Assembly: GCF_037996645.1 (NCBI RefSeq)
Contig: NZ_JBBMXV010000003.1
Location: forward strand, 755,364-819,363
Reading direction: 5' to 3'
DNA length: 64,000 nt
Source of the DNA: Halalkalicoccus tibetensis
GTDB taxonomy: Archaea > Halobacteriota > Halobacteria > Halobacteriales > Halalkalicoccaceae
Below are positions 43,667 to 52,370 of this stretch, piece after piece. The notes under the pieces are model-generated. The model did not search any database. It was not told the DNA's origin and worked only from the letters and a program-made list of their open reading frames with translations. The translations under genes and the position numbers were made by a program. Position 1 is the first letter of the stretch, and every line of letters begins with the position of its first letter.

Positions 43667-44445
43667 GCCCGGACCCCGACGCTTCCCGGTCGGTCGGGGC
43701 CGACCCGACCCGGTTCCGGGTGCTCGTCCCGATCGACGCCTCGCGCGACGTCGAGCCGTCGCCCCATCTCTACCGGCTCCTCGAGGCGTTCGACCCCGTC
43801 GTCCTGGGCTACTACCCGATCCCCGAGCAGACCACCCCCGAACAGGCCCGGGGGGAGTTCGAGGACGAGGCCGTCGACCGCGTCGAGGGGGTCCTCGCGC
43901 CCCTGCTCGCCGACCGGGCCGGCGTCGAGTCGCTGCTCGTGTTCACGCCCGACCGGGTCGAGACGATCGAGCGGGTGGCCGAGGAGTACGCCTGCGACGC
44001 GGTGCTCGCACCGGGGGCGATCGAGCGCCTCGAGCGCGTGCTCGTCCCGGTCCGGGGGGGAACGAACGTCGGGCGGATCGTCGCGTTCGTCGACGCGCTG
44101 GTCGAGGAGGTCACCGTCGGGGTGACGCTGCTTCACGTCGCGCCCGAGGAGGACCGCCGCGAGGAGAGCGAGCTGGTCCTGCGTGGGGCCCGCGAGCGCC
44201 TCGTCGAGCAGGGACTCGACCCCGGATTGTTCGACCTCGAGGTCCGCGTCGCGGATCGCCCGATCCCCGCCATCGCCGAGGTGGCGGCGACCCACGACGC
44301 GGTCGTGATCGGCGAGACCGAGCCCTCGATCAGGGACCGCCTCCTCGGGGACCGACCCGAGCGGCTCGTCGAGGCGGTGGGCTGTCCCGTGCTGATCGTC
44401 CGGCGGGATCACGACGAGTCGGTGTCGGGTTCCGAGACGTCGTGA
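43663..44445 (+). CDS. Universal stress protein UspA family
   Basis: 260 residues, long enough for about two Usp modules, though only the second is well formed. [20 protein letters not shown] opens the first; [20 protein letters not shown] and [21 protein letters not shown] plus GCPVLIVRR close the second, with the nucleotide-binding glycine region. It is translationally coupled to the permease (ATGA). Last 37 bp overlap the convergent lycopene-cyclase-like gene. Confidence 0.85.
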   Translation: MSPDPDASRSVGADPTRFRVLVPIDASRDVEPSPHLYRLLEAFDPVVLGYYPIPEQTTPEQARGEFEDEAVDRVEGVLAPLLADRAGVESLLVFTPDRVETIERVAEEYACDAVLAPGAIERLERVLVPVRGGTNVGRIVAFVDALVEEVTVGVTLLHVAPEEDRREESELVLRGARERLVEQGLDPGLFDLEVRVADRPIPAIAEVAATHDAVVIGETEPSIRDRLLGDRPERLVEAVGCPVLIVRRDHDESVSGSETS

Positions 44446-44732
44446 AGCGTCTCGTGAAATCCGAGCACGAGCGAGGGGACGACGACGATGAAGCAGTGTT
44501 CCTCGATGGGGATGCCCGCGACCTCGTAGCCCGTCCGCTCGACGATGTCGAAGACGCCGACCTCGAGGGTGTACCAGTCCCAGAAGTACGCGACCGGATA
44601 GAGCACCGCGATCGTCTTCGCGGCGCGTCCGAGCGCGCCCGCCCGGCGGAGCAACAGCCCGGCGATCGCGCCCCAGAAGACGATCGTGGCGAGATACGTG
44701 TAGCGTCCGAGGACGGTGATGTCGAACCGCAT
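44409..44732 (-). CDS. Single lycopene-cyclase-domain membrane protein
   Basis: 107 residues with three helices. The carotenoid-cyclase signature PIEEHCFIVVVPSLVLG (PxEE) and AYFWDWYTLEVGVF are present. Haloarchaeal lycopene cyclase (CrtY) has two such domains in one chain of about 240 residues; here there is only one. It may act as a homodimer, as half of a heterodimer, or on another isoprenoid. No other carotenoid gene is in the window. Confidence 0.75.
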   Translation of the reverse strand: MRFDITVLGRYTYLATIVFWGAIAGLLLRRAGALGRAAKTIAVLYPVAYFWDWYTLEVGVFDIVERTGYEVAGIPIEEHCFIVVVPSLVLGFHETLHDVSEPDTDSS

Positions 44733-44822
44733 ACCGCATACGAGGGGTGGGGAGTGCTAAACGGTATCGCCGTGCGAATGACTAACGTTGATTACGGTGG
44801 ACGGCGAAGTTCGAACGAGACG

Positions 44823-45965
44823 ATGGATATCGATGATATAGCGACCACCGAGTACACGGAGGCCGACGTCGGAGAACGCTTCGGGAAGATCCGAGCCGCC
44901 TTCGAGGAGTCGAACCCGAAGGCGATCGTGATCACCGATGACGGCGAGTACGCCGGCATCGTGACCGAGCGCCAGATCCTCCAGTCACACGTCGAGGACA
45001 ACACCAAGGCCTCGGCGTTCATGCGTTCGGCCCCGGGGATCGACCGCGGGGAGGACATCCGTGAGGTCGCGCGCATGCTCGTCGAGGGCGGCACCTCCGT
45101 CGCGCCGGTCTTCGAGGGCGAGGAGCTGTGGGGAATCATCACCGCCAACGCGGTCCTCGAGAGCGTCCTCGAGAACCTCGACGCGATCACCGTCGAGCAG
45201 ATCTACACCGACGAGGTCGTCTCGGTCAACCGCGACACCACCGTCGGCCGGGCGATCAACCTCCTTCGGGAACACGCCATCTCCCGGCTGCCCGTCCTCG
45301 CCGACGACGGCCAGCTCGAGGGCGTCGTCACGACCCACGACCTCCGGGACGTGATCATCCGCGACATGGACAAGGCCACCGTCGGCGACCGGGGCGGCGA
45401 CCTCGAGCGCATCCTCGATATACCGGTGTACGACGTGATGAACAGCCCCGTCGAGACCGCCTCCCGCGAGGAGGCCGTCAGCGCCGCGGTCGGTCGGATG
45501 TTCGACCACGACTACAACGGGCTGATCGTCACCGCCGACCCGGACGACCGGCAGGTCACGGGCGTCGTCACCAAGACGGACGTCCTGCGCGCGCTCACCT
45601 TCACCGAGGACGAACATATGGACGTCCAGATCACCAATATCGCGCTGCTCGATACCCTCTCCCGGGAGGACGTCCGCGCGGACATCACCGGCGTCACCGA
45701 CAAGTACCGCCGGATGCAGGTCCACCACGCCCACGTCCGGTTCCAGGAACACAAGGAGAAGCTCCGCGGGACGCCGCTGATCCACTGCCAGATCCGCCTG
45801 CGCACCAACCGCGGGCAGGTCGCCGGTAGCGGCGAGGGCTACGGCGCGAACTCCGCGTTCCACGTCGCGCTCGACAAACTGGAGCGCAACGTCCTCGAGA
45901 TGAAGGGCGTCGAGAGCGACGAGGAGTACGAGGGGCAACTACTGAGAAAGCTCAACGAGATCTGA
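44823..45965 (+). CDS. Four-CBS protein fused to an HPF/RaiA-like domain
   Basis: 380 residues. Four CBS repeats (about 1-65, 66-120, 130-195, 205-270), e.g. AIVITDDGEYAGIVTERQIL, SRLPVLADDGQLEGVVTTHD and NGLIVTADPDDRQVTGVVTK. Residues about 280-380 (MQVHHAHVRFQEHKEKLRG, then HCQIRLRTNRGQVAGSGEGY) look like a ribosome-hibernation-factor fold. CBS pairs bind adenine nucleotides, so this could couple energy state to ribosome dormancy. ATG 44823 gives the conserved MDIDDIATTEY start; ATG 44778 is an alternative. Confidence 0.8.
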   Translation: MDIDDIATTEYTEADVGERFGKIRAAFEESNPKAIVITDDGEYAGIVTERQILQSHVEDNTKASAFMRSAPGIDRGEDIREVARMLVEGGTSVAPVFEGEELWGIITANAVLESVLENLDAITVEQIYTDEVVSVNRDTTVGRAINLLREHAISRLPVLADDGQLEGVVTTHDLRDVIIRDMDKATVGDRGGDLERILDIPVYDVMNSPVETASREEAVSAAVGRMFDHDYNGLIVTADPDDRQVTGVVTKTDVLRALTFTEDEHMDVQITNIALLDTLSREDVRADITGVTDKYRRMQVHHAHVRFQEHKEKLRGTPLIHCQIRLRTNRGQVAGSGEGYGANSAFHVALDKLERNVLEMKGVESDEEYEGQLLRKLNEI

Positions 45966-46039
45966 GACTCCCCGTTTCGATCCGACTGCGTCACCGATTC
46001 GGCCACAGACCTTATCGTCAAACGATATACATGTATGCT

Positions 46040-46246
46040 ATGAGTACACAGAACACCACCCCACCGAAGTCGTCGCTCGCGACGAAAGTCCTCTATCTCG
46101 TCGCCTCGGTCGTCCTCGCACTGGTCGCCCTCTGGATGACACCGCTCCTGATCGGCCCGGTCGGATCGACGACCGTACTGATCGTCTTCCTCGTGACGCT
46201 CGTGGCGTCGTTCGCAGCGTTGTTGCTCGTCGACGCTCGTCAGTAG
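46040..46246 (+). CDS. Small two-helix membrane protein
   Basis: 68 residues from MSTQNTTPPKSSLATKVLYL. Two hydrophobic helices with a short PVGSTT loop between, then VDARQ. A second ATG at 46031 adds three residues. The A/T-rich TTATCGTCAAACGATATAC upstream contains the promoter. No function recognised. Confidence 0.6.
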   Translation: MSTQNTTPPKSSLATKVLYLVASVVLALVALWMTPLLIGPVGSTTVLIVFLVTLVASFAALLLVDARQ

Positions 46247-46268
46247 TCGAACTCGGCCATCCCGATGA

Positions 46269-46661
46269 TCAGTACGATTCGACGGTCAACCCGTCGATCC
46301 GCTCGAAGTGATCGACGTTTCGCGTCAGGACCGGTTCCTCGTGAACGAGCCCCGTTGCGGCGATGATCGTATCACCCATACCGACGGCCCGGCCCTCGGC
46401 CGCGAGCCGTCCGTCGATGCGTCCGGCCTTCTTCATCACGGCGCTATCGGCGGGGTAGACCTGTTTCGAATCGAGAACCGCTTCTATCCGTTGGCGTCGG
46501 TTCGCGGGATCCCCGACCCGCTCGATGCCGTGGTATAACTCGAACAACGACACCGACGAGAGACGGAGCGGGATCCGCCGGGACTCTAGATCTCCGATCC
46601 GCCCCGTCGCCCGATCGTCGCCCTGCATCACGTCGATCAGAACGTCGGTATCGACGATCAC
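46269..46661 (-). CDS. vapC: PIN-domain toxin VapC
   Basis: 130 residues. PIN nuclease acids are seen in MIVDTDVLIDVMQGD, the Glu in SVSLFELYHGIE, GMGDTIIAA and LTRNVDHFERI. VapC toxins cut RNA, often tRNA. Its ATG overlaps the stop of the upstream antitoxin gene (46658-46661), the normal order for VapBC. The A-V-G-M-G-D-T spacing fits the VapC4-type fold. Confidence 0.9.
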   Translation of the reverse strand: MIVDTDVLIDVMQGDDRATGRIGDLESRRIPLRLSSVSLFELYHGIERVGDPANRRQRIEAVLDSKQVYPADSAVMKKAGRIDGRLAAEGRAVGMGDTIIAATGLVHEEPVLTRNVDHFERIDGLTVESY

Positions 46662-46903
46662 GGGTCCATCCGGTCCGTCAGCCGGTCGAGACGTTCCCGG
46701 GAACGGTCCTCGCTCCCGTCGATCGCCTCGCGCATCTCCGCAGCCTCCTCGTCGGTGAGGACCCCCGACAGATCCAGCAAGGAGCGCTCGCCGGCGATCC
46801 GCTCGACGGTATCAGAGAACGACTCGCCGTCCCGTTTCCGGCTCTCGAGACGCCGGTAGGCCTCCTCGGTGAGCCGGACGTTCCGGTACTCCGTCTCGCC
46901 CAT
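46658..46903 (-). CDS. vapB: VapB-type antitoxin
   Basis: 81 residues: MGETEYRNVRLTEEAYRRLE, SFSDTVERIAGE, then an acidic tail rich in D, E and R that should wrap around the toxin. It is the VapB antitoxin type common in archaea (ribbon-helix-helix-like N-terminus). The start at 46903 is next to GTATAC, part of the likely autoregulated promoter. The preceding 58 bp hold only that promoter. Confidence 0.88.
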   Translation of the reverse strand: MGETEYRNVRLTEEAYRRLESRKRDGESFSDTVERIAGERSLLDLSGVLTDEEAAEMREAIDGSEDRSRERLDRLTDRMDP

Positions 46904-46961
46904 GTATACAGATGTGTGCAGGAATCGCTTAACCGTTGTGGCGGCTTCGAGCGAAGTCGAA

Positions 46962-47510
46962 CTACCCGTCCAGAAGCTCCCACAGCCGCTCGTGGTCGCC
47001 GCCCATGCGCTCCAACAGCCCGCGCGCACGCTCCTTCGTCCCCTCGTCGACCTCTACGTGGACCATCCCCTCGCCGGGCTGGCCGTAGACGACGCTCGCG
47101 CCCTCGGGCGCGAGGACGAGCGCGGGCAGAACCACGAGGTCCTCCTCGCCGTCGACGTCGATCGCGACGGGCTCCTCGCTCCCGAGCGCCTCCCGGAGCG
47201 CCCGGAGCATCGACTCGGAGAGGGTCGCGGCCGGGTTCGTCGCGGTGATCCGGCGGGCGCTGCTGGTCTCGAGGACGTCCGCGACCTCGGGCTCGACAGC
47301 GTCGCGCTCGGTCAGCCCGTCGACGACGGCGACGTCGGGGGTGTGGCCGATCCGCTCGAAGTGGTAGGAGACGACGTCGCCGACGGCGATCAGGGGTCCC
47401 GAGACGTCGCCCGAGAGCACCTCGGCGTCGGTCTCGACCGGCCCCATCGGGTCCTTGAACGCCCCGCGGAGCTCGTCGGGCAGCGTGAGGACGACCTCGC
47501 TGTCGCCCAT
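46962..47510 (-). CDS. GTP-dependent dephospho-CoA kinase
   Basis: 182 residues of the archaeal DUF359 family: LTLPDELRGAFKDPMGPV, GPLIAVGDVVSYHFERIG, VAVVDGLTERDAVEP, INPA-like ATNPAATLSESM and VDGEEDLVVLPALVLAPEGA then VYGQPGEGMVHV. It does the last step of coenzyme A synthesis in archaea, phosphorylating dephospho-CoA with GTP. GTG/ATG overlaps spt4 by one base. The link spt4-dephospho-CoA kinase is conserved in euryarchaea. Confidence 0.9.
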   Translation of the reverse strand: MGDSEVVLTLPDELRGAFKDPMGPVETDAEVLSGDVSGPLIAVGDVVSYHFERIGHTPDVAVVDGLTERDAVEPEVADVLETSSARRITATNPAATLSESMLRALREALGSEEPVAIDVDGEEDLVVLPALVLAPEGASVVYGQPGEGMVHVEVDEGTKERARGLLERMGGDHERLWELLDG

Positions 47511-47707
47511 CAGCGGACCTTGAGCGCGTACTCGCCGGGCTCGGTGACCTGCATCTCGCTCGCGATATCGCTGTCCTCGGGGTGGGAAATCACCACGTAG
47601 CCCGCCCAGTCGTCGGTGAAGGAGGTCGACCCGCAGGAGGGACAGGCGTTGGTGTCGGGCTCGACGACGCGGTGACAGTCCCGACAGACCTGGCGGTCGC
47701 GGGCCAT
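47510..47707 (-). CDS. spt4: Transcription elongation factor Spt4
   Basis: 65 residues: a four-cysteine zinc ribbon, VCRDCHRVVE and ACPSCGSTSF, then DDWAGYVVISHPEDSDIA. It binds Spt5 and makes RNA polymerase processive. Its ATG at 47707 directly abuts the rpo7 stop at 47708, so the two are one translational unit. Normal archaeal length. Confidence 0.95.
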   Translation of the reverse strand: MARDRQVCRDCHRVVEPDTNACPSCGSTSFTDDWAGYVVISHPEDSDIASEMQVTEPGEYALKVR

Positions 47708-48280
47708 CTAGTCGTCACCCGCCGCCTGCTGGCGTCCCTCGTGCTCCTCGGCGAGCCAGCCGTGTTTCCCGAGTCCGGGCTGTTTCGCGGTCAGCCCGAT
47801 CTTCGAGTCCCGGGGGTTGCGTTCGTCGATGCTCTTGGTGACGATCCGCGCGCGTACGGCGTCGTCGACCCCGAGGGTGCGGTTCGACTCGTTGGAAGCG
47901 AGCTGCTGGTTCTCCGCGTCGTAGGAGAGGTACTCGTCGGAGATCTGTGAGACGTGCAGCAGCCCGTCGACGGGGCCGATCCCGACGAACGCGCCGAACT
48001 CCACGACCTCGACGACCGTCCCGTCGATGACCTCCTGCATGTTGGGATCGAACGTGACGGCGTCGAACTCCGCCTCGTAGTAGACGCCCGGCCGGTTCGG
48101 GAGGACCGCCCCCTCGCCGATGTCGTTGACCGAGACGACCGAGACGACGCTGCCGACGTCCTCGTCCATTCGTCCCTCGAGCTTGTCCTGGAGCAGCTTG
48201 CGTACCATGTCCGTCGAGACGTCCGCGAGCCGCTCGGGCGGCACCTCGACCGTGTCCGTGAGTGTGACCCGTTTATACAT
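47708..48280 (-). CDS. rpoE1: DNA-directed RNA polymerase subunit Rpo7 (E')
   Basis: 190 residues. N-terminal Rpo7 domain YKRVTLTDTVEVPPERLADV and a C-terminal S1 domain (VIDGTVVEVVEFGAFVGIG, VDGLLHVSQISDEY). It forms the stalk of archaeal RNA polymerase with Rpo4 and helps promoter opening and termination. The 15-residue tail QQAAGDD is lineage-specific. One base separates its ATG from the PIN-gene stop. Confidence 0.95.
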   Translation of the reverse strand: MYKRVTLTDTVEVPPERLADVSTDMVRKLLQDKLEGRMDEDVGSVVSVVSVNDIGEGAVLPNRPGVYYEAEFDAVTFDPNMQEVIDGTVVEVVEFGAFVGIGPVDGLLHVSQISDEYLSYDAENQQLASNESNRTLGVDDAVRARIVTKSIDERNPRDSKIGLTAKQPGLGKHGWLAEEHEGRQQAAGDD

Positions 48281-48281
48281 A

Positions 48282-48668
48282 TTATGGCTGAGTGACTGCG
48301 AGTTCGTTCCGGCCCCTTAAACCAATTACTGGAACGCCGGCGTCGTGCAGGCGCTCGCGCAGCGGACCGTCGTTCGTGACCACGTAGTCGCACTCGCCCG
48401 CCCGCGCGAGCGAGACGATGGCGTCGTCAGCGTGTGACTCCCCGCTCTCGACCGCGATCGGCCGACAGCGCTCCGCGAGGTCCAACCCGACCGAGGCGGC
48501 GACCGCCTCCTCGCTCGCCCCGCCGGCGAGGTTCCGCAGCTCCCGACGAACGGCGTCGGGAACGACGAGCTCCGCCTCGGGAAGCAGGCGCTCGACCTCC
48601 TCGAACACCCGCAGGTCGCATTCGACCGGCATCATCAGGGCGTTGGTGTCCATGCAGACGACGGTCAT
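48282..48668 (-). CDS. PIN-domain protein of the aIF2-gamma cluster
   Basis: 128 residues: MTVVCMDTNALMMPVECDLR, LVVPDAVRRELRNLAGGASE, HADDAIVSLA and YVVTNDGPLRERLHDAGVPV, with the PIN acids in place. The archaeal homologue next to aIF2-gamma resembles Fcf1/Utp24, the nuclease for pre-rRNA cleavage. It is not near an antitoxin, so rRNA or RNA processing is more likely than toxin function. Confidence 0.85.
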   Translation of the reverse strand: MTVVCMDTNALMMPVECDLRVFEEVERLLPEAELVVPDAVRRELRNLAGGASEEAVAASVGLDLAERCRPIAVESGESHADDAIVSLARAGECDYVVTNDGPLRERLHDAGVPVIGLRGRNELAVTQP

Positions 48669-49916
48669 CTACTCCTTCAGGGTACCGATCCCGATGAGCC
48701 GCCAGCGCGTGCCGACTCTGCGGTTCATCGCGATCTGCGCGCCGACGGGCGCACAGACCGGCCGCTTGAGCGAGACCTCGCACTCGCCCTCGCGGGCGCT
48801 CGTGACCGCGCCGACCGTGGTGGCGGTGCCGATCGTCATCATCAGGGGCTCGCCCGTGGAGATCGGATCGACGGTCTCGCCCTCGTCGGCGCCGACGACC
48901 CGCTCGAGCAGGTCGACGTCCATCGTGAACGACTCCCAGGTCGGCGGCAGCGTCCCCGGGATCCCGGCGATCTGGCCCGCCAGCGCGTCGCCCTTCGTCA
49001 GGCTGGGGTCGAGCCCGGTGCCGACGCCCAGCAGGCCGCCCGGCACCGCCCGGTCGACGTCCTCGCCGCCGGCCTGGATCGAACGGACGTCCGTGTGGAT
49101 GGGCTGCCACTCCGACTGGCCGCCCTCCTCGACCTCGCGGCCCGGTCGGACCTCGAGCTCGTCGCCGACCTCCAGATGGCCCGAGACGAGGCTCCCGCCG
49201 ATCACGCCGCCGGTCAGCCCCTCCCAGGTCGTCCCTGGGCGGTTGATGTCGAAGCTGCGCGCGACGTGCAGTCGCGGGTCGGCCTCGGGGTCGCGCTCGG
49301 GCGTGGGGATCTCCTCCTCGATGGCGCCCATGAGGTAGTCGATGTTGACCTCCTGCTGGGCGCTGATCGGGACGATCGGGGCGTCCTCGGCGACGGTGCC
49401 GGAGACGAACTCCTTGATCTGTTCGTAGCTTCGCTGGGCCTGCTCGCGGTCGACCAGGTCGACCTTGTTCTGGGCGACGACGACGTTCTCGATCCCGATG
49501 ATGTCGAGCGCCATCAGGTGCTCCTCGGTCTGGGGTTGGGGGACGTCCTCGGTCGCGCTGACTACGAGGACGGCGCCGTCCATGATCGAGGCCCCCGAAA
49601 GCATCGTCGCCATCAGCGTCTCGTGGCCCGGTGCGTCGACGAACGAGACCGTGCGGACGACCTCGCTCTCCGAGCCGTCGGGGCAGGTCTCCTCGACGGT
49701 GTAGCAGTCGGGCTCCTCGACGCCCGGACAGCGCCGGAACGTCGCGTCCGCGTAGCCCAGACGGATGGAGATCCCGCGTTTCATCTCCTCGGAGTGCTGG
49801 TCGGTCCACGAGCCCGAGAGGGCCTGTACCAGCGTCGTCTTGCCGTGATCGACGTGGCCGACCAGTCCGATGTTCACCTCCGGTTGCTGTTGGTCTCTCG
49901 CTAGGGTTGCCTCCAT
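48669..49916 (-). CDS. eif2g: Translation initiation factor aIF2 subunit gamma
   Basis: 415 residues. GTPase motifs: [40 protein letters not shown]. Zinc knuckle-like [10 protein letters not shown] and CPDGSE. Then two beta barrels ending [11 protein letters not shown]. It binds Met-tRNAi and GTP and brings them to the 30S subunit. First gene of the aIF2-gamma/PIN/rpo7/spt4/kinase cluster. Stop abuts the PIN ATG (48668/48669). Confidence 0.96.
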   Translation of the reverse strand: MEATLARDQQQPEVNIGLVGHVDHGKTTLVQALSGSWTDQHSEEMKRGISIRLGYADATFRRCPGVEEPDCYTVEETCPDGSESEVVRTVSFVDAPGHETLMATMLSGASIMDGAVLVVSATEDVPQPQTEEHLMALDIIGIENVVVAQNKVDLVDREQAQRSYEQIKEFVSGTVAEDAPIVPISAQQEVNIDYLMGAIEEEIPTPERDPEADPRLHVARSFDINRPGTTWEGLTGGVIGGSLVSGHLEVGDELEVRPGREVEEGGQSEWQPIHTDVRSIQAGGEDVDRAVPGGLLGVGTGLDPSLTKGDALAGQIAGIPGTLPPTWESFTMDVDLLERVVGADEGETVDPISTGEPLMMTIGTATTVGAVTSAREGECEVSLKRPVCAPVGAQIAMNRRVGTRWRLIGIGTLKE

Positions 49917-50008
49917 AGTAATTTGATGACTGTTCGCCCCGAACGACTGATAAACCTACTGTTCTCCTACCTTCGAGCGGTGTGAACGCACCGCGTACGC
50001 GGCCCCGA

Positions 50009-50449
50009 TCACCCGTTCCCGATCTCGTCGGGCTCGTCCTCCGGTTCGGCCGGCAGTTCGAGGGAGATCTCCCTGTCCTCGCCTGCCTCGATCGAGAACG
50101 CCGCCTCGTCCTCGCCCTCGTCGTTGCTCGCCGTGACGGTGTACTCGCCGGGTTCGACCCCCTGGAGGACGACGGTTCCCTCGGGATCGGTCTCGAACTC
50201 CTCGTCGTCGTACGTGCCGCCGTCGACCGTCACGGTGGCACCCGGAACGGCCACCTCGTTCCCGTCGACGACCTCGATGAAGACGTTGGCCCCCTCGATC
50301 TCCCGGGTTTCGCCCCCGTCGGCGGGCTCCTCCTCGACCTCGCCGGGGTCGGTGCCGCCCCCGCCGCCCGTACAGCCGGCGAGCGCGGCGCCGGCGGTCG
50401 TGCCGGCGAGCGCGACGAACCCTCGTCGGCTCGTCCGTTCCCGTTCCAT
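50009..50449 (-). CDS. Tat lipoprotein with carboxypeptidase-regulatory-like domain
   Basis: 146 residues from MERERTSRRGFVALAGTTAG. Twin-arginine motif R8-R9 and lipobox ending AALAGC, then an acidic linker. The rest is one Ig-like or CarboxypepD_reg-like domain: VFIEVVDGNEVAVPGATVTV, DPEGTVVLQGVEPGEYTVTA. Such domains bind surface partners or add stability; no enzyme motif is seen. ATG 50449 was chosen to start at the Tat signal. Confidence 0.75.
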   Translation of the reverse strand: MERERTSRRGFVALAGTTAGAALAGCTGGGGGTDPGEVEEEPADGGETREIEGANVFIEVVDGNEVAVPGATVTVDGGTYDDEEFETDPEGTVVLQGVEPGEYTVTASNDEGEDEAAFSIEAGEDREISLELPAEPEDEPDEIGNG

Positions 50450-50597
50450 GTTTCGAGGGAGGCGCCGCTCGCTGAAAACCCCCCGCGCTGCGAGGGAAAG
50501 GCGGCCGTCGGCTCGTCGTCCGGGGTCTGACCCGCCGTTCGACGAACGAACCAGTAACGGAATGGGTGTCGGACGCCAAGCTCGGGACACGAGACAG

Positions 50598-51191
50598 ATG
50601 AAGACGCGACTCCTCTCTATCGTCGGCGTACTGGTGTTCGTCTCGGCAGTCATCCACCTCTCGTTAGGGATCTCGGGGCTGGTCGAGGCGGTTTCGGGCG
50701 ACGGATCGGTCCTACTGCCGGCCCTCTACCTGCTGGGCGGGCTCGCGGCGATCGCGCTGCTCGGGACGATCGTCCTGACCCCCGTCGCCACGACGGCCTA
50801 CGCGGCCGGCACCGGGTTAATGGCGCTGTTCCTGCTGGCGTACGCGGACGTTCACGCCTTCGGCGTCGCCGAGTCGACCCTCGGGGTCGACCTCCACGAC
50901 CACGGCGGCGACGGCCACAGTCACGACGATGGACACGATCACAACGGCGACGGTCACAGCCACGATCACGACGAGAACGGTCACGGACACAGCCACGACG
51001 ACGACCACGATCACGACGGCGACGGCCATAGCCACGACCACGGACACGACGATCACGACCACGACGACGGCACGCTGACCGTGCTCGCCGACCACCTCCT
51101 CGAGGACGCCTACGCGCTGGTCTCGAAGTCAGTCGAGGCCGGCGCCGCGGTCGGATTCGCGGTCCTCGCGTCTCTGGGTGATCGCGAATGA
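50598..51191 (+). CDS. Membrane protein with long His/Asp-rich loop
   Basis: 197 residues. Three hydrophobic helices (MKTRLLSIVGVLVFVSAVIH and two more) precede a segment (about 95-160) made of repeats of HDH, GDGHSHD and similar. A final helix follows (ALVSKSVEAGAAVGFAVLAS). The loop has dozens of histidines and should bind zinc, nickel or cobalt. The next gene overlaps it by ATGA. A metal buffer, or an accessory of metal export, is likely, but there is no clear family. Confidence 0.75.
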   Translation: MKTRLLSIVGVLVFVSAVIHLSLGISGLVEAVSGDGSVLLPALYLLGGLAAIALLGTIVLTPVATTAYAAGTGLMALFLLAYADVHAFGVAESTLGVDLHDHGGDGHSHDDGHDHNGDGHSHDHDENGHGHSHDDDHDHDGDGHSHDHGHDDHDHDDGTLTVLADHLLEDAYALVSKSVEAGAAVGFAVLASLGDRE

Positions 51192-51646
51192 ACGGGCGCG
51201 TCCTCCGATACGCCGCGGCCGCCCTCGCGGTCGTCGTCGCGGCCCTGCACCTGTTCCATCCCGACTTCGGGATCTTCGCGCTGATGACGTATCTCTCGAT
51301 CCCGGCGCTTCCCGACCCGCGGCCGCTCGCGTTCGTCCTCTCGGCGGTCGCGATCCTGCTCGGAATGGCGCTGGTCGCCGACGGGGCCGTCCCGATCCGG
51401 ACCGCCGCGCTCGCGGGGATGGGGCTCATGGTCGTCTACGTCGCGGGCTACTTCGGCTGGCACATGTTCGGCCACGGCGTTTGGTGGCCCTGGGGGTCCG
51501 GGCTCGGCGGGCACAGCCACACGTTCGGCGAGGTCCTGCTCGGCGAGGGCCACCTCCGCTCGGACCCGATTGCGCTGGGCTCGAAGGTCGCCGAGCTCGC
51601 GCTGTTCGTCGTGCTCGCGCTGCTCTACGCCGAGGAGTCGGGCTGA
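51188..51646 (+). CDS. Membrane protein coupled to the His-rich protein
   Basis: 152 residues, about four helices: LRYAAAALAVVVAALHLFHP, SAVAILLGMALVADGAV, GLMVVYVAGYFGWHMFGHG, LALFVVLALLYAEES. The loop WWPWGSGLGGHSHTFGEVLL has several His that could take part in metal handling. Translation is coupled to the preceding gene. No function known; the pair should act together. Confidence 0.75.
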   Translation: MNGRVLRYAAAALAVVVAALHLFHPDFGIFALMTYLSIPALPDPRPLAFVLSAVAILLGMALVADGAVPIRTAALAGMGLMVVYVAGYFGWHMFGHGVWWPWGSGLGGHSHTFGEVLLGEGHLRSDPIALGSKVAELALFVVLALLYAEESG

Positions 51647-51647
51647 A

Positions 51648-52283
51648 CTAGTTCAGCTCCGCCTCGATCGCCTCGCGCAGCTCCCCGCTGTCAGGCGCCT
51701 CTAGCTGTTCGTCGTTGACGAAGACGGTCGGCGTGGCCGTGACGTCTCGGTCCTCGGCCTCCGCGACGCTGTCGTTGATCTGCTCGCAGAAGGGTTCCTC
51801 CTCGATCGCCTCTCTGACGACGTCCTCGTCGGCGCCCAGCTCCGCTGCGAGTCCCGCGACGTCGTCCTCGCTGTACTCGCCCTGGAACTGATACACTTCC
51901 TTGATGAACGCGTAGTAGGCCTCCTCGCCGGCGTCCTCTGCGACCGCGAAGGCGGCGTTCGGCACCCGCCAGGACCACTCGTCGCCGATCGTCACCGGGA
52001 AGTCGCGGTGCTCGTAGGCGACCTCGCCGGCCTCGACGAACTCCTCGACGGCCGCCGGATAGACCTCCTGGGCGTATTGGCCACAGCCCGGACACTCGAA
52101 GTCCTCGTAGGCCGCGACCGTCACGTCGCTGTCGGGGTCGCCCGCCGGCTCGACGTCGACGTCCCGCTGGTCGCCCGAACACTCGCGCTCACCGCCGTCG
52201 TCGCCGCCCGTACAGCCCGCGAGCGCGCCGGCAGACAGCGCGCCGGCGCTCGCGAGCAGCGCCCGCCGGGAGTATCCCTGCAT
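51648..52283 (-). CDS. DsbA-like thioredoxin-fold lipoprotein
   Basis: 211 residues. Tat-like N-terminus (YSRRALLASAG) with lipobox AGALAGC. Then the thioredoxin active site DFECPGCGQYAQEVYPAAVE (CPGC) and the cis-Pro region TATPTVFVNDEQLEAP. It should catalyse dithiol-disulfide exchange on the outside of the cell. A second such protein, with CGVC, lies at 59740-60564. Ends 1 bp from the preceding convergent gene. Confidence 0.9.
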   Translation of the reverse strand: MQGYSRRALLASAGALSAGALAGCTGGDDGGERECSGDQRDVDVEPAGDPDSDVTVAAYEDFECPGCGQYAQEVYPAAVEEFVEAGEVAYEHRDFPVTIGDEWSWRVPNAAFAVAEDAGEEAYYAFIKEVYQFQGEYSEDDVAGLAAELGADEDVVREAIEEEPFCEQINDSVAEAEDRDVTATPTVFVNDEQLEAPDSGELREAIEAELN

Positions 52284-52370
52284 GCCCGACGGTTCGGGAG
52301 GACAGGGTTAGGCCTGTCGTTCGATGGGTTCGGGTGACAGGCTTTTCTCACCGCGGCGCCTCCCTCCGGT

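Noticed and set aside
50887..51066. DNA-level tandem repeats that might suggest a CRISPR or satellite array
   Set aside because: They are codons for the His/Asp-rich loop of a membrane protein, in frame and without spacers.
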